From Marinobacter sp050379415 (GTDB lineage Bacteria; Pseudomonadota; Gammaproteobacteria; Pseudomonadales; Oleiphilaceae), in NCBI RefSeq assembly GCF_050379415.1, contig NZ_JBNRLS010000006.1, positions 1 to 64,000 of the forward strand: 64,000 nucleotides of DNA. Direction: 5' to 3'. Made by a program: the position numbers and the translations under genes. The notes beneath the pieces were generated by a model. The model did no database searches. It worked only from the letters and a program-made list of their open reading frames with translations, and was not told the DNA's origin. Of the stretch, positions 1-6,737 are shown piece after piece. The first letter of the stretch is position 1. The number at the start of each line of letters is the position of its first letter.

Positions 1-77
1 TAACGCGCGGAGCACAGCGGCGGCCCGTCAGGGACGTCCGGCGGCCACCGGCCGCGTACTGATGCGGCTGGTTATAT
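1..77 (-). repeat. attC site of cassette 8 (truncated by window edge)
   Basis: The window opens inside an integron recombination site. TAACGCGCGG at position 1 is the inner part of the R' end, and GTTATAT at 71-77 is the opposite simple site. Between them lie the imperfect inverted repeats typical of attC. The stop codon of the adjacent cassette gene sits in the right-hand simple site. The array continues beyond the window. Confidence 0.75.
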
Positions 78-398
78 TTTGCTGGCTTGGGCTTCAGGCT
101 CTCGCCCACCACGCAACACCAAATATAGCAGCGGACCTGCAGATACAAACACCGCTGTCAGAACTAAAAACGGGATGACGTAGCCCAACCCTTTGCCGCG
201 GCTTTTGGCGTCCTGGTACATCCAAATACAGGCCAACGCGGCGAGAATGTAGAGATCTATGACAACCTGGGCGGTATCCGGGCTAGACATCAGCTGAACA
301 CCGAAGGCCAGAAGCGACTGCTCGGCGCCTGCCATTACCCAGAAGGTAAAGCCCATGAACAGGCAGAGAACGATTAGGGGGATTGTCGATATTCTCAT
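72..398 (-). CDS. cassette 8: small membrane protein, DUF2834-like
   Basis: Product of 108 aa with three hydrophobic segments (about residues 4-24, 43-62, 75-98). A conserved-looking DLYILAALACIWMYQDAKSRG stretch and a PLLYLVLRGG end resemble DUF2834 membrane proteins; this match is from memory. I chose the ATG at 398 over the longer frame because AAGGAA lies 5 nt upstream and the longer frame would read through attC. The stop overlaps the attC core at 71-77. It is a gene of the integron array, in the same orientation as all the others. The function is unknown. Confidence 0.7.
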   Translation of the reverse strand: MRISTIPLIVLCLFMGFTFWVMAGAEQSLLAFGVQLMSSPDTAQVVIDLYILAALACIWMYQDAKSRGKGLGYVIPFLVLTAVFVSAGPLLYLVLRGGREPEAQASKI

Positions 399-424
399 AA
401 TCTTCCTTGATTGAGGTTTAAGAA

Positions 425-508
425 ATATAACGCTTGCAGCATGCGCGCCCTTGGAATGGAGCCGAAGGCGCAATGTAAAGGGCGTCGCCGTGCCTGCACT
501 GGTTAAGT
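425..508 (-). repeat. attC site of cassette 7
   Basis: Imperfect palindrome of 84 nt between ATATAAC (425-431, one mismatch to RYYYAAC) and GTTAAGT (502-508, perfect GTTRRRY). It separates two same-strand cassette genes and has internal inverted blocks (GCGCCCTT with AAGGGCG). Confidence 0.8.
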
Positions 509-512
509 TCTC

Positions 513-758
513 TCAAACCCAAGCTGCGAGAGACACGATTAATACCAGAAATCCTACATTTACTCCGAGCGCATGCTTCCGGTACCTGTTTCCTTTCTCG
601 TTGAACAAGGATGAATCGAATAGTGCCAGCGGCAGTAAGGCGACGATCCTCATCCTTCCAGGTACTACATTCAAAAACATCATGACGAAACAGAAGATGC
701 CGTAAAAGCCTACCGCGAGAGCTATGATCACCAAAGAGAAAAGCAGAATGACATTCAT
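513..758 (-). CDS. cassette 7: small two-TM hypothetical protein
   Basis: Product of 81 aa, not recognised. It has an N-terminal hydrophobic segment (residues 3-31) and a C-terminal one (about 63-80), separated by a short polar stretch, so it is probably a two-span inner-membrane protein. The ATG at 758 lies just inside the attC of the preceding cassette (766-864) and the stop is 4 nt from the attC at 425-508. This tight fit of ORF to cassette boundaries is the main support for it being a real cassette gene. Confidence 0.6.
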   Translation of the reverse strand: MNVILLFSLVIIALAVGFYGIFCFVMMFLNVVPGRMRIVALLPLALFDSSLFNEKGNRYRKHALGVNVGFLVLIVSLAAWV

Positions 759-765
759 GTTTTGA

Positions 766-864
766 ACTTAACGCCTGAGTTCAGCGGCATTTGAAGCGAC
801 GCCCGTTTTTGCGGCAGCAAAAATGGGTGGCGGGTCAAATGTCCGCAGCAACGATTTGTTGGGC
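766..864 (-). repeat. attC site of cassette 6
   Basis: A 99-nt attC with perfect simple sites at both ends: ACTTAAC (766-772, RYYYAAC) and GTTGGGC (858-864, GTTRRRY). The centre holds the inverted repeat CGCCCGTTTTTGC...GCAAAAATGGGTGGCG. It is the longest attC in the array. Confidence 0.85.
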
Positions 865-865
865 C

Positions 866-1462
866 TCAGCTCCACAACCAACAACTCCATATTGGTGCGG
901 AAACTGCGGCACCGAACAACACGTATGGGAACAGGAACTCAGCCACAGCATTACCGAAGAGCAGGCTTCGAACAAATGATATTGGCCAAATTAAAAGTAC
1001 CGATGTCGACTTAAAGGATGCGCGCTGTTGATTCTTGCCTACGCGATGCCCATTTTCTGTGTAAATGAAGGTGCAAGCGGCTTGGATCGTGGTGCCGTTC
1101 AACTCCGGCGCGTGCACTTCTGGCGTATAGCCGGGTTCTAGGCGGTCTTTTCCGCCAACCTGCCTCTCGGCATCATCGATAAGTACTCGAACCCAGGGAA
1201 ATGGCACTGACCAACCCCGAATTTCTTGCTTGAAGCGCTCCCCAAACTTAAACCGAGTGGATTGCCAAAACCGAATCTGGAACCAGACGAGAAGCCCCCA
1301 AACGAAGCCGGCAAGAACTTCAGGATGCTTAAATGAGACGTTTACAACTGCTAAACGAACGGTTGGATCGGTAACGAACCCTTCAGCTGCGTAAAAAACT
1401 ATGACGCAGAATGCCGTAACGACGAGGTTTCGTCTCTCTGGTAACGCGTCGTTTATCGCCAT
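866..1462 (-). CDS. cassette 6: membrane-anchored hypothetical protein
   Basis: Product of 198 aa, not recognised. Hydrophobic segments lie at about residues 14-30 and 52-70, followed by a basic and aromatic central region of about 80 residues and a hydrophobic C-terminus (about 160-195). I chose the ATG at 1462 because AGGGAAATC lies just upstream; the longer reading would start in attC. The stop codon is 2 nt from the attC simple site. It belongs to the integron cassette array. Confidence 0.65.
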   Translation of the reverse strand: MAINDALPERRNLVVTAFCVIVFYAAEGFVTDPTVRLAVVNVSFKHPEVLAGFVWGLLVWFQIRFWQSTRFKFGERFKQEIRGWSVPFPWVRVLIDDAERQVGGKDRLEPGYTPEVHAPELNGTTIQAACTFIYTENGHRVGKNQQRASFKSTSVLLIWPISFVRSLLFGNAVAEFLFPYVLFGAAVSAPIWSCWLWS

Positions 1463-1474
1463 GATTTCCCTGAG

Positions 1475-1561
1475 GCCCAACGCCAATATTAAGCGGCGCC
1501 CGACTAGGGCGTCCGGCGGACGGCCGTCAGGCCGGTAGCGAACTTGAATGACTTGTTAATG
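1475..1561 (-). repeat. attC site of cassette 5
   Basis: An 87-nt attC from GCCCAAC (1475-1481) to GTTAATG (1555-1561, degenerate simple site). It is nearly identical in length and sequence to the attC at 2429-2515 and related to that at 3758-3844. This marks an attC subfamily shared by three cassettes, two of which also carry paralogous genes. Confidence 0.85.
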
Positions 1562-1566
1562 GCCGT

Positions 1567-1752
1567 TCACCACCGTGGTTGAGCCTGGCACCCAAGGCCC
1601 CATGCCCTCTTCCGGACAGCTTGCACCAACTCGACGGATGGCGAAAGGAACCAGAACGCAAAAGCGGCCAGCCCGATTACAGTCTGAGACGGACTGCCCC
1701 ACAACTGGGGCACGCCATGAATACCAACACCGCTGACCTTTGTGGCACCCAA
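1567..1752 (-). CDS. cassette 5: hypothetical protein, paralogue of cassette 3
   Basis: Small reading frame of 61 aa ending in QAQPRW. It aligns without gaps to the frame at 2521-2706; about two thirds of residues are identical, including SGVGI, GVPQ and AAFAF. Similarity in the same frame extends upstream of this ATG, so a non-ATG start further right is possible. A longer frame overlapping it (1556-1846) is intact here but broken by stops in the paralogue, so I prefer this one. The function is unknown, and the cassette may instead be non-coding. Confidence 0.4.
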   Translation of the reverse strand: MGATKVSGVGIHGVPQLWGSPSQTVIGLAAFAFWFLSPSVELVQAVRKRAWGLGCQAQPRW

Positions 1753-1865
1753 ACCAGACAGCGAATTTTCCGGCCTTGGCGATCACCAGAGTGAACGGGC
1801 TTTGCAGCCAACCCTGAGGCCAAGGCCTTTGCACCGCACCCGCCAAAAACCCACAGGCGCCTGGC

Positions 1866-1938
1866 CGTTACCGCTTGGGCTCAGCCGCCGGTTTGGAGCG
1901 GCAGCGGAAAACCGGTCGGCTGGAGCCCCTTGTTAAAT
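1866..1938 (-). repeat. attC site of cassette 4, with degenerate core
   Basis: A 73-nt attC. The right simple site GTTAAAT (1932-1938) is perfect. The left one reads CGTTACC (1866-1872) where the equivalent site at 2820-2826 reads CGTTAAC, so the AAC triplet is mutated. Inverted blocks CCGCCGGTTT and AAACCGG-type repeats lie between. Confidence 0.7.
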
Positions 1939-2424
1939 GCATTTGCGGGTCTCACCGACGATGGGCACTGTACGCACCTCAACGCCATTTTCGTCCAACG
2001 CGTTGAATATCTCCAGAGTATGGCCGCCAGTGAATTCGATTAACAATCTGGTCCAAATCTCCACCTCTGCCTCACCGATAGACATGTCACCTCGGCCAAG
2101 CGAGACGGACACGATTTTACGGCCCACGATTTTATCTAAAGCTTCAACTTTGTCGCACAACCAGCGAACAGTTGAGCCGCAAAGCGCAAAAGGCAACACA
2201 CGACCATTCTCTATTGCTAAGTCATCAAACTTTTGCCAGGAAATAGATAGAGTTGAGCCGCCAATGCAGATAAAAAGAGGCAAGTCCATCCAATCAGACC
2301 ACTCCTTGTCCTCTTCGACCCACAGTTGCGCCAATTCATATCCCACTAACTTTTTACCCACCAAAGAGGCGAAGCTCTCTCGAATCAGCTCAATCTTATC
2401 TTCAACAGTGGTCACATATTTCAT
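1933..2424 (-). CDS. cassette 4: hypothetical soluble protein
   Basis: Product of 163 aa from the ATG at 2424. An ATG at 2430 is also in frame and lies inside the attC core of the preceding cassette (GTTAAAT followed by G). No Shine-Dalgarno sequence is evident for either start. The protein is acidic, without signal peptide or membrane segment, and begins MKYVTTVEDKIELIRESF. It looks like a compact alpha/beta protein but matches no family I recognise. The stop codon lies inside the attC simple site (1932-1938), so gene and recombination site overlap. Confidence 0.65.
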   Translation of the reverse strand: MKYVTTVEDKIELIRESFASLVGKKLVGYELAQLWVEEDKEWSDWMDLPLFICIGGSTLSISWQKFDDLAIENGRVLPFALCGSTVRWLCDKVEALDKIVGRKIVSVSLGRGDMSIGEAEVEIWTRLLIEFTGGHTLEIFNALDENGVEVRTVPIVGETRKCI

Positions 2425-2428
2425 GGGC

Positions 2429-2515
2429 ATTTAACGCCAATGATAAGCGGCGCCCGTCTAGGGCGTCCGGTGGACGGCCGTCAGGCCGGGAACGAACTTA
2501 ATTGACTTGTTAATG
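2429..2515 (-). repeat. attC site of cassette 3
   Basis: An 87-nt attC from ATTTAAC (2429-2435, perfect RYYYAAC) to GTTAATG (2509-2515). It contains GCGGCGCCC...GGGCGTCC and GGACGGCCGTCAGGCC blocks and is nearly identical to the site at 1475-1561. Confidence 0.88.
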
Positions 2516-2520
2516 GCCGT

Positions 2521-2706
2521 TCACCACCGTGGTTGTGCCTGGTACCCAAGGCCGCATGCCCTCTCCCGGACAGCTTGCAACAGCTCGACCCATGGCGACA
2601 GGAAACAGAACGCAAAAGCTGCCGGCTCGTTTATCGTTTGAGACGGACGGCCCCATGACTGGGGGACGCCATCAATACCAACGCCGCTAAGTATTCTGGC
2701 AACCAA
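2521..2706 (-). CDS. cassette 3: hypothetical protein, paralogue of cassette 5
   Basis: A 61-aa frame, MVARILSGVGIDGVPQSW to QAQPRW, collinear with the frame at 1567-1752. The alternative frame that is open in cassette 5 carries stops here. The frame stays open upstream to a TGA present in both copies, so the true start may be a GTG or TTG slightly upstream. No domain is recognised. The conserved frame between two diverged copies is the only coding evidence. Confidence 0.45.
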   Translation of the reverse strand: MVARILSGVGIDGVPQSWGRPSQTINEPAAFAFCFLSPWVELLQAVRERACGLGYQAQPRW

Positions 2707-2819
2707 ACCAAGCAGCGAATTTTCCGGCCTTGGCGATCACCAGAGTGAGCGGACTTTGCTACTGAACCTGATGCCAAGGCCTTTGCACCGCACCAACCCA
2801 AAACTCACAGAGACCTGGC

Positions 2820-2895
2820 CGTTAACGCCATGCGCAGCGGCCGGTTTGTGGAGCGCAGCGGAACAAATCGGTCCGACTGACGCTACTTGTTAGGG
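2820..2895 (-). repeat. attC site of cassette 2
   Basis: A 76-nt attC from CGTTAAC (2820-2826) to GTTAGGG (2889-2895), with internal inverted repeat GCGCAGCGG...GAGCGCAGCGG / CGGTCCGACTG. It ends 7 nt from the stop of the HEPN cassette gene. Confidence 0.8.
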
Positions 2896-2902
2896 GCGTG
2901 CC

Positions 2903-3754
2903 TCATGTAAATGGCTGCCTGTCTACCCAACTGTTCCAGTTGATGTGCCCATCGTCAAACCCCACAATTCTCAGTATGCTCAGAGCGACTAGCTGACTGA
3001 TGTGGAATATATAGTCGATAACCCTAAGGCGAACTATACTGCCGTTGATGTTCACCTCGGCTTCCAGCTCACTGTTATGGAATAACGCATTCCTTAGCTG
3101 AGCATACGTTGAAACTGCACGAACAAGTTCATCAGGACGATCTTGCGATACATCAAAACCCAACTGAGTTAACGCGGTACATATCGGTACAGATACATTT
3201 TTTGACGCTCGGTCATTCGTGACAGCCCTGCTATAGGACTCCAGACCAGAGAAAAGAAAGAAATACGATGTATCCAGGAACTGCTTTCTCTGCCGAAAAG
3301 TCTCCACGCACTTAAAGAATAGAATCCGAAACTGAGTGGACTCGCAGAATGCTTGGTCGCTTAGCCGATCAAGAGCACTGGCGATGAAGTCTTTTCGTGA
3401 CTCCGGGAGAAATGCGTCAGCCATTAGTACCGCTCCGCCACCGTTATGCCTCTTGTGAGCGGCAATACTTTCTGGAAATTTCTCTGTGATGTTCGATTCG
3501 CCGCAGAAAACTGGAGATGTGACTAGGACTTCGAGGTGTTCAATGAAAGAGAGCACCGCCTCCAATTCAAATACAAATTCATCATTGGGCTGGTCAATGT
3601 AAGCCACCCCTGTTAAACGAAATTCGCTGAGATCTCGAGCTGCGTCTTTCACGCGGCGGTAGTCACTATCCGTCGGAACAATACGAAGTCCCGGAAGATC
3701 AATCTCCCGGGTTATGTTGTAGCCGTAAACACCACACGCGTATTTAAAACTCAT
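2903..3754 (-). CDS. cassette 2: HEPN-domain protein (Apea-like)
   Basis: Product of 283 aa. The C-terminal third contains an alpha-helical stretch with YFFLFSGLESYSRA (about residues 173-186) and LRNALFHN (about 219-226). The RNALFH sequence fits the R-x4-H catalytic signature of HEPN nucleases. The N-terminal half looks mixed alpha/beta and would be a sensor or ApeA-N-like region. HEPN proteins of this kind are usually RNases in toxin or anti-phage systems; that role here is inference. The ATG lies 3 nt after the core site GTTAGGT, whose AGGT could serve as ribosome binding site. It is the second cassette from attI, so promoter access should be good. Confidence 0.75.
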   Translation of the reverse strand: MSFKYACGVYGYNITREIDLPGLRIVPTDSDYRRVKDAARDLSEFRLTGVAYIDQPNDEFVFELEAVLSFIEHLEVLVTSPVFCGESNITEKFPESIAAHKRHNGGGAVLMADAFLPESRKDFIASALDRLSDQAFCESTQFRILFFKCVETFRQRKQFLDTSYFFLFSGLESYSRAVTNDRASKNVSVPICTALTQLGFDVSQDRPDELVRAVSTYAQLRNALFHNSELEAEVNINGSIVRLRVIDYIFHISQLVALSILRIVGFDDGHINWNSWVDRQPFT

Positions 3755-3757
3755 AGC

Positions 3758-3844
3758 ACCTAACGCCAGCCATAAGCGGCGCCCTGACAAGGGCGTCCGG
3801 TGGAGGGCCATCGGCCCGGAACAACCTTGATGGCCTTGTTAGAT
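3758..3844 (-). repeat. attC site of cassette 1
   Basis: An 87-nt attC with perfect simple sites ACCTAAC (3758-3764) and GTTAGAT (3838-3844). GCGGCGCCC/GGGCGTCC and GGAGGGCC/GGCCC inverted blocks lie between. It is the attC of the attI-proximal cassette. Confidence 0.9.
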
Positions 3845-3845
3845 T

Positions 3846-4118
3846 TTATATGCATACCCCGTACATCCTGCACCAAAGCCATAAGCTAAAATAAGCAATA
3901 GCAACAAGCATTAATGGGCTATAAACCAACAACACCAGGCCACGTGGTCTGATTCCCATTGGCAGTTGCCATAAGGCAACGATGCCCCCTAGTGTGGAAA
4001 CTACTGAAAGAACATGAAGATCGAGCTCAGTCCCTGATGCAGTAGTTGCTACTGATAATAAAATCACTATCAGTGGAGGTAATGTGGTAGCACCTATAAT
4101 GCTAGCGGCTATACGCAT
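3846..4118 (-). CDS. cassette 1: small membrane protein
   Basis: Product of 90 aa with three hydrophobic segments (about residues 5-28, 35-50, 60-84); not recognised. It is the first cassette after attI and therefore the best placed for expression from an integron promoter. The ATG at 4118 is 15 nt from the attI crossover core (4133-4139), and the stop abuts the attC simple site at 3838-3844. Confidence 0.6.
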   Translation of the reverse strand: MRIAASIIGATTLPPLIVILLSVATTASGTELDLHVLSVVSTLGGIVALWQLPMGIRPRGLVLLVYSPLMLVAIAYFSLWLWCRMYGVCI

Positions 4119-4132
4119 TTCTGTCCGATGAC

Positions 4133-4420
4133 AACTAACAGCTAATTATACGAACGCGTTCGTATATCACCCGTTCGTAAAACTCCATCTTATAACTCTC
4201 AAGATTTTTTAAAAAAACGCCTCAAAACCAGTCACTTGAGAGCATTCCACCACGGCTACCGCCGGAGTTATACGCCCACCTTCGAGCCACCCCTGCTCAC
4301 CATTGCGGGCGTATAACTCCGCCCATTGTTTTCCATCTTTCCAACCCTATCAGATAGTTACACGGATTTCTCATGCGACTTTTGCAGTTTTGCGAACGCG
4401 TTCGTATAACTCCGCGCTAC
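4133..4420. other. attI: attI region with repeated GTTATAC-type sites
   Basis: This 364-nt gene-free stretch between cassette 1 and intI (4119-4489) holds the primary recombination site. A GTTAGTT-like core on the minus strand is at 4133-4139. Further inside are a 20-nt perfect palindrome at 4147-4166, whose CGAACGCGTTCGTATA half recurs at 4393-4408, and an inverted pair with 15 bp arms (4263-4277 and 4307-4321). Four copies of CGTATAACTCC or one-base variants occur (about 4176-4186, 4264-4274 inverted, 4310-4320, 4403-4413). The repeats are plausible IntI or regulator binding sites. I could not identify the Pc promoter confidently. Confidence 0.65.
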
Positions 4421-4429
4421 AGCTCTGTC

Positions 4430-4471
4430 TTGACTTCTGAATTCAGCGAATTACTGTATATAAAAACAGTA
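4430..4471 (+). promoter_or_regulatory. SOS-regulated intI promoter with LexA box
   Basis: CTGT-N8-ACAG at 4454-4469, flanked by TA on both sides (TACTGTATATAAAAACAGTA, 4452-4471), is a perfect gammaproteobacterial LexA operator. A -35-like TTGACT at 4430-4435 and a -10-like TACTGT at 4452-4457 (16-nt spacer) place the operator over the -10. LexA repression of integron integrases is well documented. Confidence 0.85.
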
Positions 4472-4489
4472 CCTCAAGGATGATTGGAT

Positions 4490-5476
4490 ATGGATATCCC
4501 CTCCCCCCTTCCGGCACGGCCAACCCGCTTCTTGGACAAGGTCCGAAGCTTCATTCGGCTGCGTGGCATGGCGTTGAAAACCGAGAAAACCTATCTGTTC
4601 TGGATCAAACGGTTCATCCGGTTTCATGATCGGAAACACCCTGAAGCCATGGGAGCGGCCGAGGTGGAAGCCTTTCTGTCTCATCTTGTTTTACAGGCAA
4701 ACGTCAGCACCGCTACCCAGAGAGTCGCGCTCAATGCGCTTGTGTTTCTGTACCGTGAGTTTCTGGGTCAACCATTGGAGGAGCTCAGTTTTGAGCGTGC
4801 GAGGAGGCCCAAGCGGTTACCCACCGTGTTCAGTCCTGAGGAAGCAAAGGCAGTCATCAGCAACCTGGAAGGCGAATACAGGCTTGTCGCCATGCTGCTC
4901 TATGGCTCGGGCCTGCGTATCAATGAAGCGTTGCGGTTACGGGTTAAAGACGTGGACTTTGATATGCAGCAGCTGATCGTTCGAAGTGGCAAGGGCGACA
5001 AGGACAGAATTACTTTGCTGCCGGACCGCTTGATTGAGCCATTACGGAAACAGATCGATTCTGCCCTGCACCAGCATCAGGTGGATCTGATCAAAGGGGT
5101 CGGTTCAGTCTATCTGCCTGCTGGGCTGTCACGAAAGTATCCGAATGCCAGCAAGGAGCCCGGCTGGCAGTACGTTTTCCCTGCAGCGGAGCTTTCCCGG
5201 GATCCGCGCTCGGGGGTCCGGAGACGTCATCATCTGCTCGACCGGACGGTTCAGAAACACTTCCGGCGCGCTATCCTGGATGCCGGTATTCGCAAGCATG
5301 CCGGCAGCCACACCTTCCGACACAGTTTTGCTACGCGGCTGCTTGAGGCAGGTTACGACCTGCGTACTATCCAGAAGCTGCTGGGGCATGCAGATGTGCG
5401 AACTACAGAGATCTACACTCACGTGGTTCGCAAAGGCGGCTTCGGCGTCCGGAGCCCCGTTGACACCGGTTTCTAG
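4490..5476 (+). CDS. intI: integron integrase IntI
   Basis: Site-specific tyrosine recombinase of 328 aa that inserts and excises cassettes at attI and attC. Visible: an N-terminal SAM-like core-binding domain (about 15-100), the first catalytic Arg in GSGLRINEALRL (about 140), the HTFRHSFAT box (about 273), the LGHADVRTT box and the nucleophile Tyr in EIYTHV (about 308). YPNASKEPGWQYVFPA (about 217-233) is the extra motif found only in integron integrases, which separates it from XerC/D. I chose the ATG at 4490 because AAGGA ends 9 nt upstream; the in-frame TTG at 4484 is too close. It is divergent from the cassettes and SOS-controlled. The gene appears intact, so the array may be active. 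Confidence 0.95.
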   Translation: MDIPSPLPARPTRFLDKVRSFIRLRGMALKTEKTYLFWIKRFIRFHDRKHPEAMGAAEVEAFLSHLVLQANVSTATQRVALNALVFLYREFLGQPLEELSFERARRPKRLPTVFSPEEAKAVISNLEGEYRLVAMLLYGSGLRINEALRLRVKDVDFDMQQLIVRSGKGDKDRITLLPDRLIEPLRKQIDSALHQHQVDLIKGVGSVYLPAGLSRKYPNASKEPGWQYVFPAAELSRDPRSGVRRRHHLLDRTVQKHFRRAILDAGIRKHAGSHTFRHSFATRLLEAGYDLRTIQKLLGHADVRTTEIYTHVVRKGGFGVRSPVDTGF

Positions 5477-5570
5477 GAGTCCCGGTTACTGGCCGGTATC
5501 CGTTTGATGTGAATGTGCCTGACCAGTCGGATGGTGAGGTGTACAGAGGGGCAGTAAGGCCGGGATGGCC

Positions 5571-5918
5571 TCACTGCATGTTCTGGTAGGCGTCGTCGGT
5601 TCGGGCCGCCATCACGAAGTCGTTTTTGTGCAGGCCGCCGATCTTGTGGGTCCACCAGCGCACGGTGGTTTTCCCCCACTCCAACAGGATGGCCGGGTGG
5701 TGATTTTCGGCTTCGGCCAGGTCGGCCACCTTGTTGGTGAATGCCTGGGCCTGGACAAAGTTGCGGAATTTGAACACGCGCCGGAGCTGTTCCTCGCCAT
5801 CCAGCTCGACGACTTCCCAGTCGGGAATGGATTTGAGCAGTTCGGCTTTCTCGTCTTCAGTGACTTGCGGTGCATCAGCACTGCAGGCTTCGCAGGTTTG
5901 CTCTTTCAGATCGCTCAT
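5571..5918 (-). CDS. phhB: pterin-4a-carbinolamine dehydratase
   Basis: Product of 115 aa, matching the PCD/DcoH family. It dehydrates 4a-hydroxytetrahydrobiopterin and so recycles the cofactor of phenylalanine hydroxylase. The family signature ENHHPAILLEWGKTTVRWWTH contains the catalytic His pair, and the C-terminal HKNDFVMAARTD is typical. The ATG at 5918 is preferred over a GTG at 5924 because the latter overlaps a strong AAGGAGGT Shine-Dalgarno. It lies alone on the minus strand between intI and imuA, and no phhA is in the window. Confidence 0.92.
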   Translation of the reverse strand: MSDLKEQTCEACSADAPQVTEDEKAELLKSIPDWEVVELDGEEQLRRVFKFRNFVQAQAFTNKVADLAEAENHHPAILLEWGKTTVRWWTHKIGGLHKNDFVMAARTDDAYQNMQ

Positions 5919-5981
5919 TTTCACCTCCTTTTGCCTCTCTTTTCACCATGGGCTTCAACGCTCGTTTTATCAACCCGGTGC

Positions 5982-6024
5982 TTGAAATCGGCCCCTGTTC
6001 GGAATACTGTATATTTAAACAGTA
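5982..6024 (+). promoter_or_regulatory. SOS promoter and LexA box of imuA-imuB-dnaE2
   Basis: CTGT-N8-ACAG at 6007-6022, with flanking TA/TA (6005-6024), differs from the intI operator only in the A/T spacer. TTGAAA at 5982-5987 and TACTGT at 6005-6010 form -35 and -10 elements with a 17-nt spacer, so LexA would cover the -10. It lies 17 nt upstream of imuA. Confidence 0.88.
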
Positions 6025-6040
6025 TTGGAGAGATTTTCCC

Positions 6041-6730
6041 ATGAGTGAGCTGCTGAACACACTGATGCAGGATGCCCGTGTCTGGCAGGGGCAACGGCAT
6101 CGCCGGACCACACAACCTTCAGAGCCCACGGGCTATCAGGTGCTGGATAACCAGTTGGGCGGTATTGGCTGGCCGCGGGGGGCGCTGAGCGAATGCCTGC
6201 TGGATGCCCCTGGCATCGGGGAACTACACCTGCTGCTACCGTTGATGCAAAGGCTGACGCACGCGGGCAAGACCGTGTTCTGGCTGAACCCTCCCCATAC
6301 CCCCTATGCCCCGGCGCTGGCCCGGGAAGGGGTGGATCTGGATCAGGTGGTGATGATTCACACCGAAGACGCCGGCGATTTCCTGTGGACCCTGGAAAAC
6401 TGCCTCCGTTCGCCAGTCACCGGGCTGGTGCTGGCCTGGCCGGGCAAACTGGCCACCCGCGAGGTGCGCCGGCTGCAACTGGCGGCGGAGGCAGGCAGCA
6501 ATGTGTGCGTGCTGTTCCGGGAGCGCAAATATGCAGAACAGAACTCTCCGGCGGCCCTGCGCCTGGAACTGACACCGGGCGATAACCAGGACCTGAAGGT
6601 CAATGTGATCAAGCGCCGGGGCAGCTGGCCCGGGCAGCGGTGCAGCCTGGCCATGGCACACCGGGCCGACCTCGCGTTCCGGGAAGCTCCCCGGGTGGTG
6701 CAAGGCCCCTGGCAACACACACAACGATAG
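6041..6730 (+). CDS. imuA: ImuA, SOS mutasome RecA-like protein
   Basis: Product of 229 aa. ImuA proteins are RecA/SulA-like partners of ImuB and DnaE2 in SOS-induced translesion synthesis. The RecA-like core is recognisable (LGGIGWPRGALSECLL, then VFWLNPPHTPYAPALAREGVDLD). The Walker A position reads APGIGELHLL, without the usual GKT, so ATP hydrolysis is doubtful. The ATG at 6041 follows GGAG and lies just after the LexA box. It is the first gene of a tight three-gene operon: 7 nt to imuB, then 4 nt to dnaE2. Confidence 0.9.
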   Translation: MSELLNTLMQDARVWQGQRHRRTTQPSEPTGYQVLDNQLGGIGWPRGALSECLLDAPGIGELHLLLPLMQRLTHAGKTVFWLNPPHTPYAPALAREGVDLDQVVMIHTEDAGDFLWTLENCLRSPVTGLVLAWPGKLATREVRRLQLAAEAGSNVCVLFRERKYAEQNSPAALRLELTPGDNQDLKVNVIKRRGSWPGQRCSLAMAHRADLAFREAPRVVQGPWQHTQR

Positions 6731-6737
6731 GGTTTCC

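Noticed and set aside
1937..2434. Plus-strand ORF of 165 codons in the integron
   Set aside because: It is exactly antisense to the cassette 4 gene and opposite to the orientation set by attC sites; the minus-strand frame has a stop inside the attC core as the other cassettes do.
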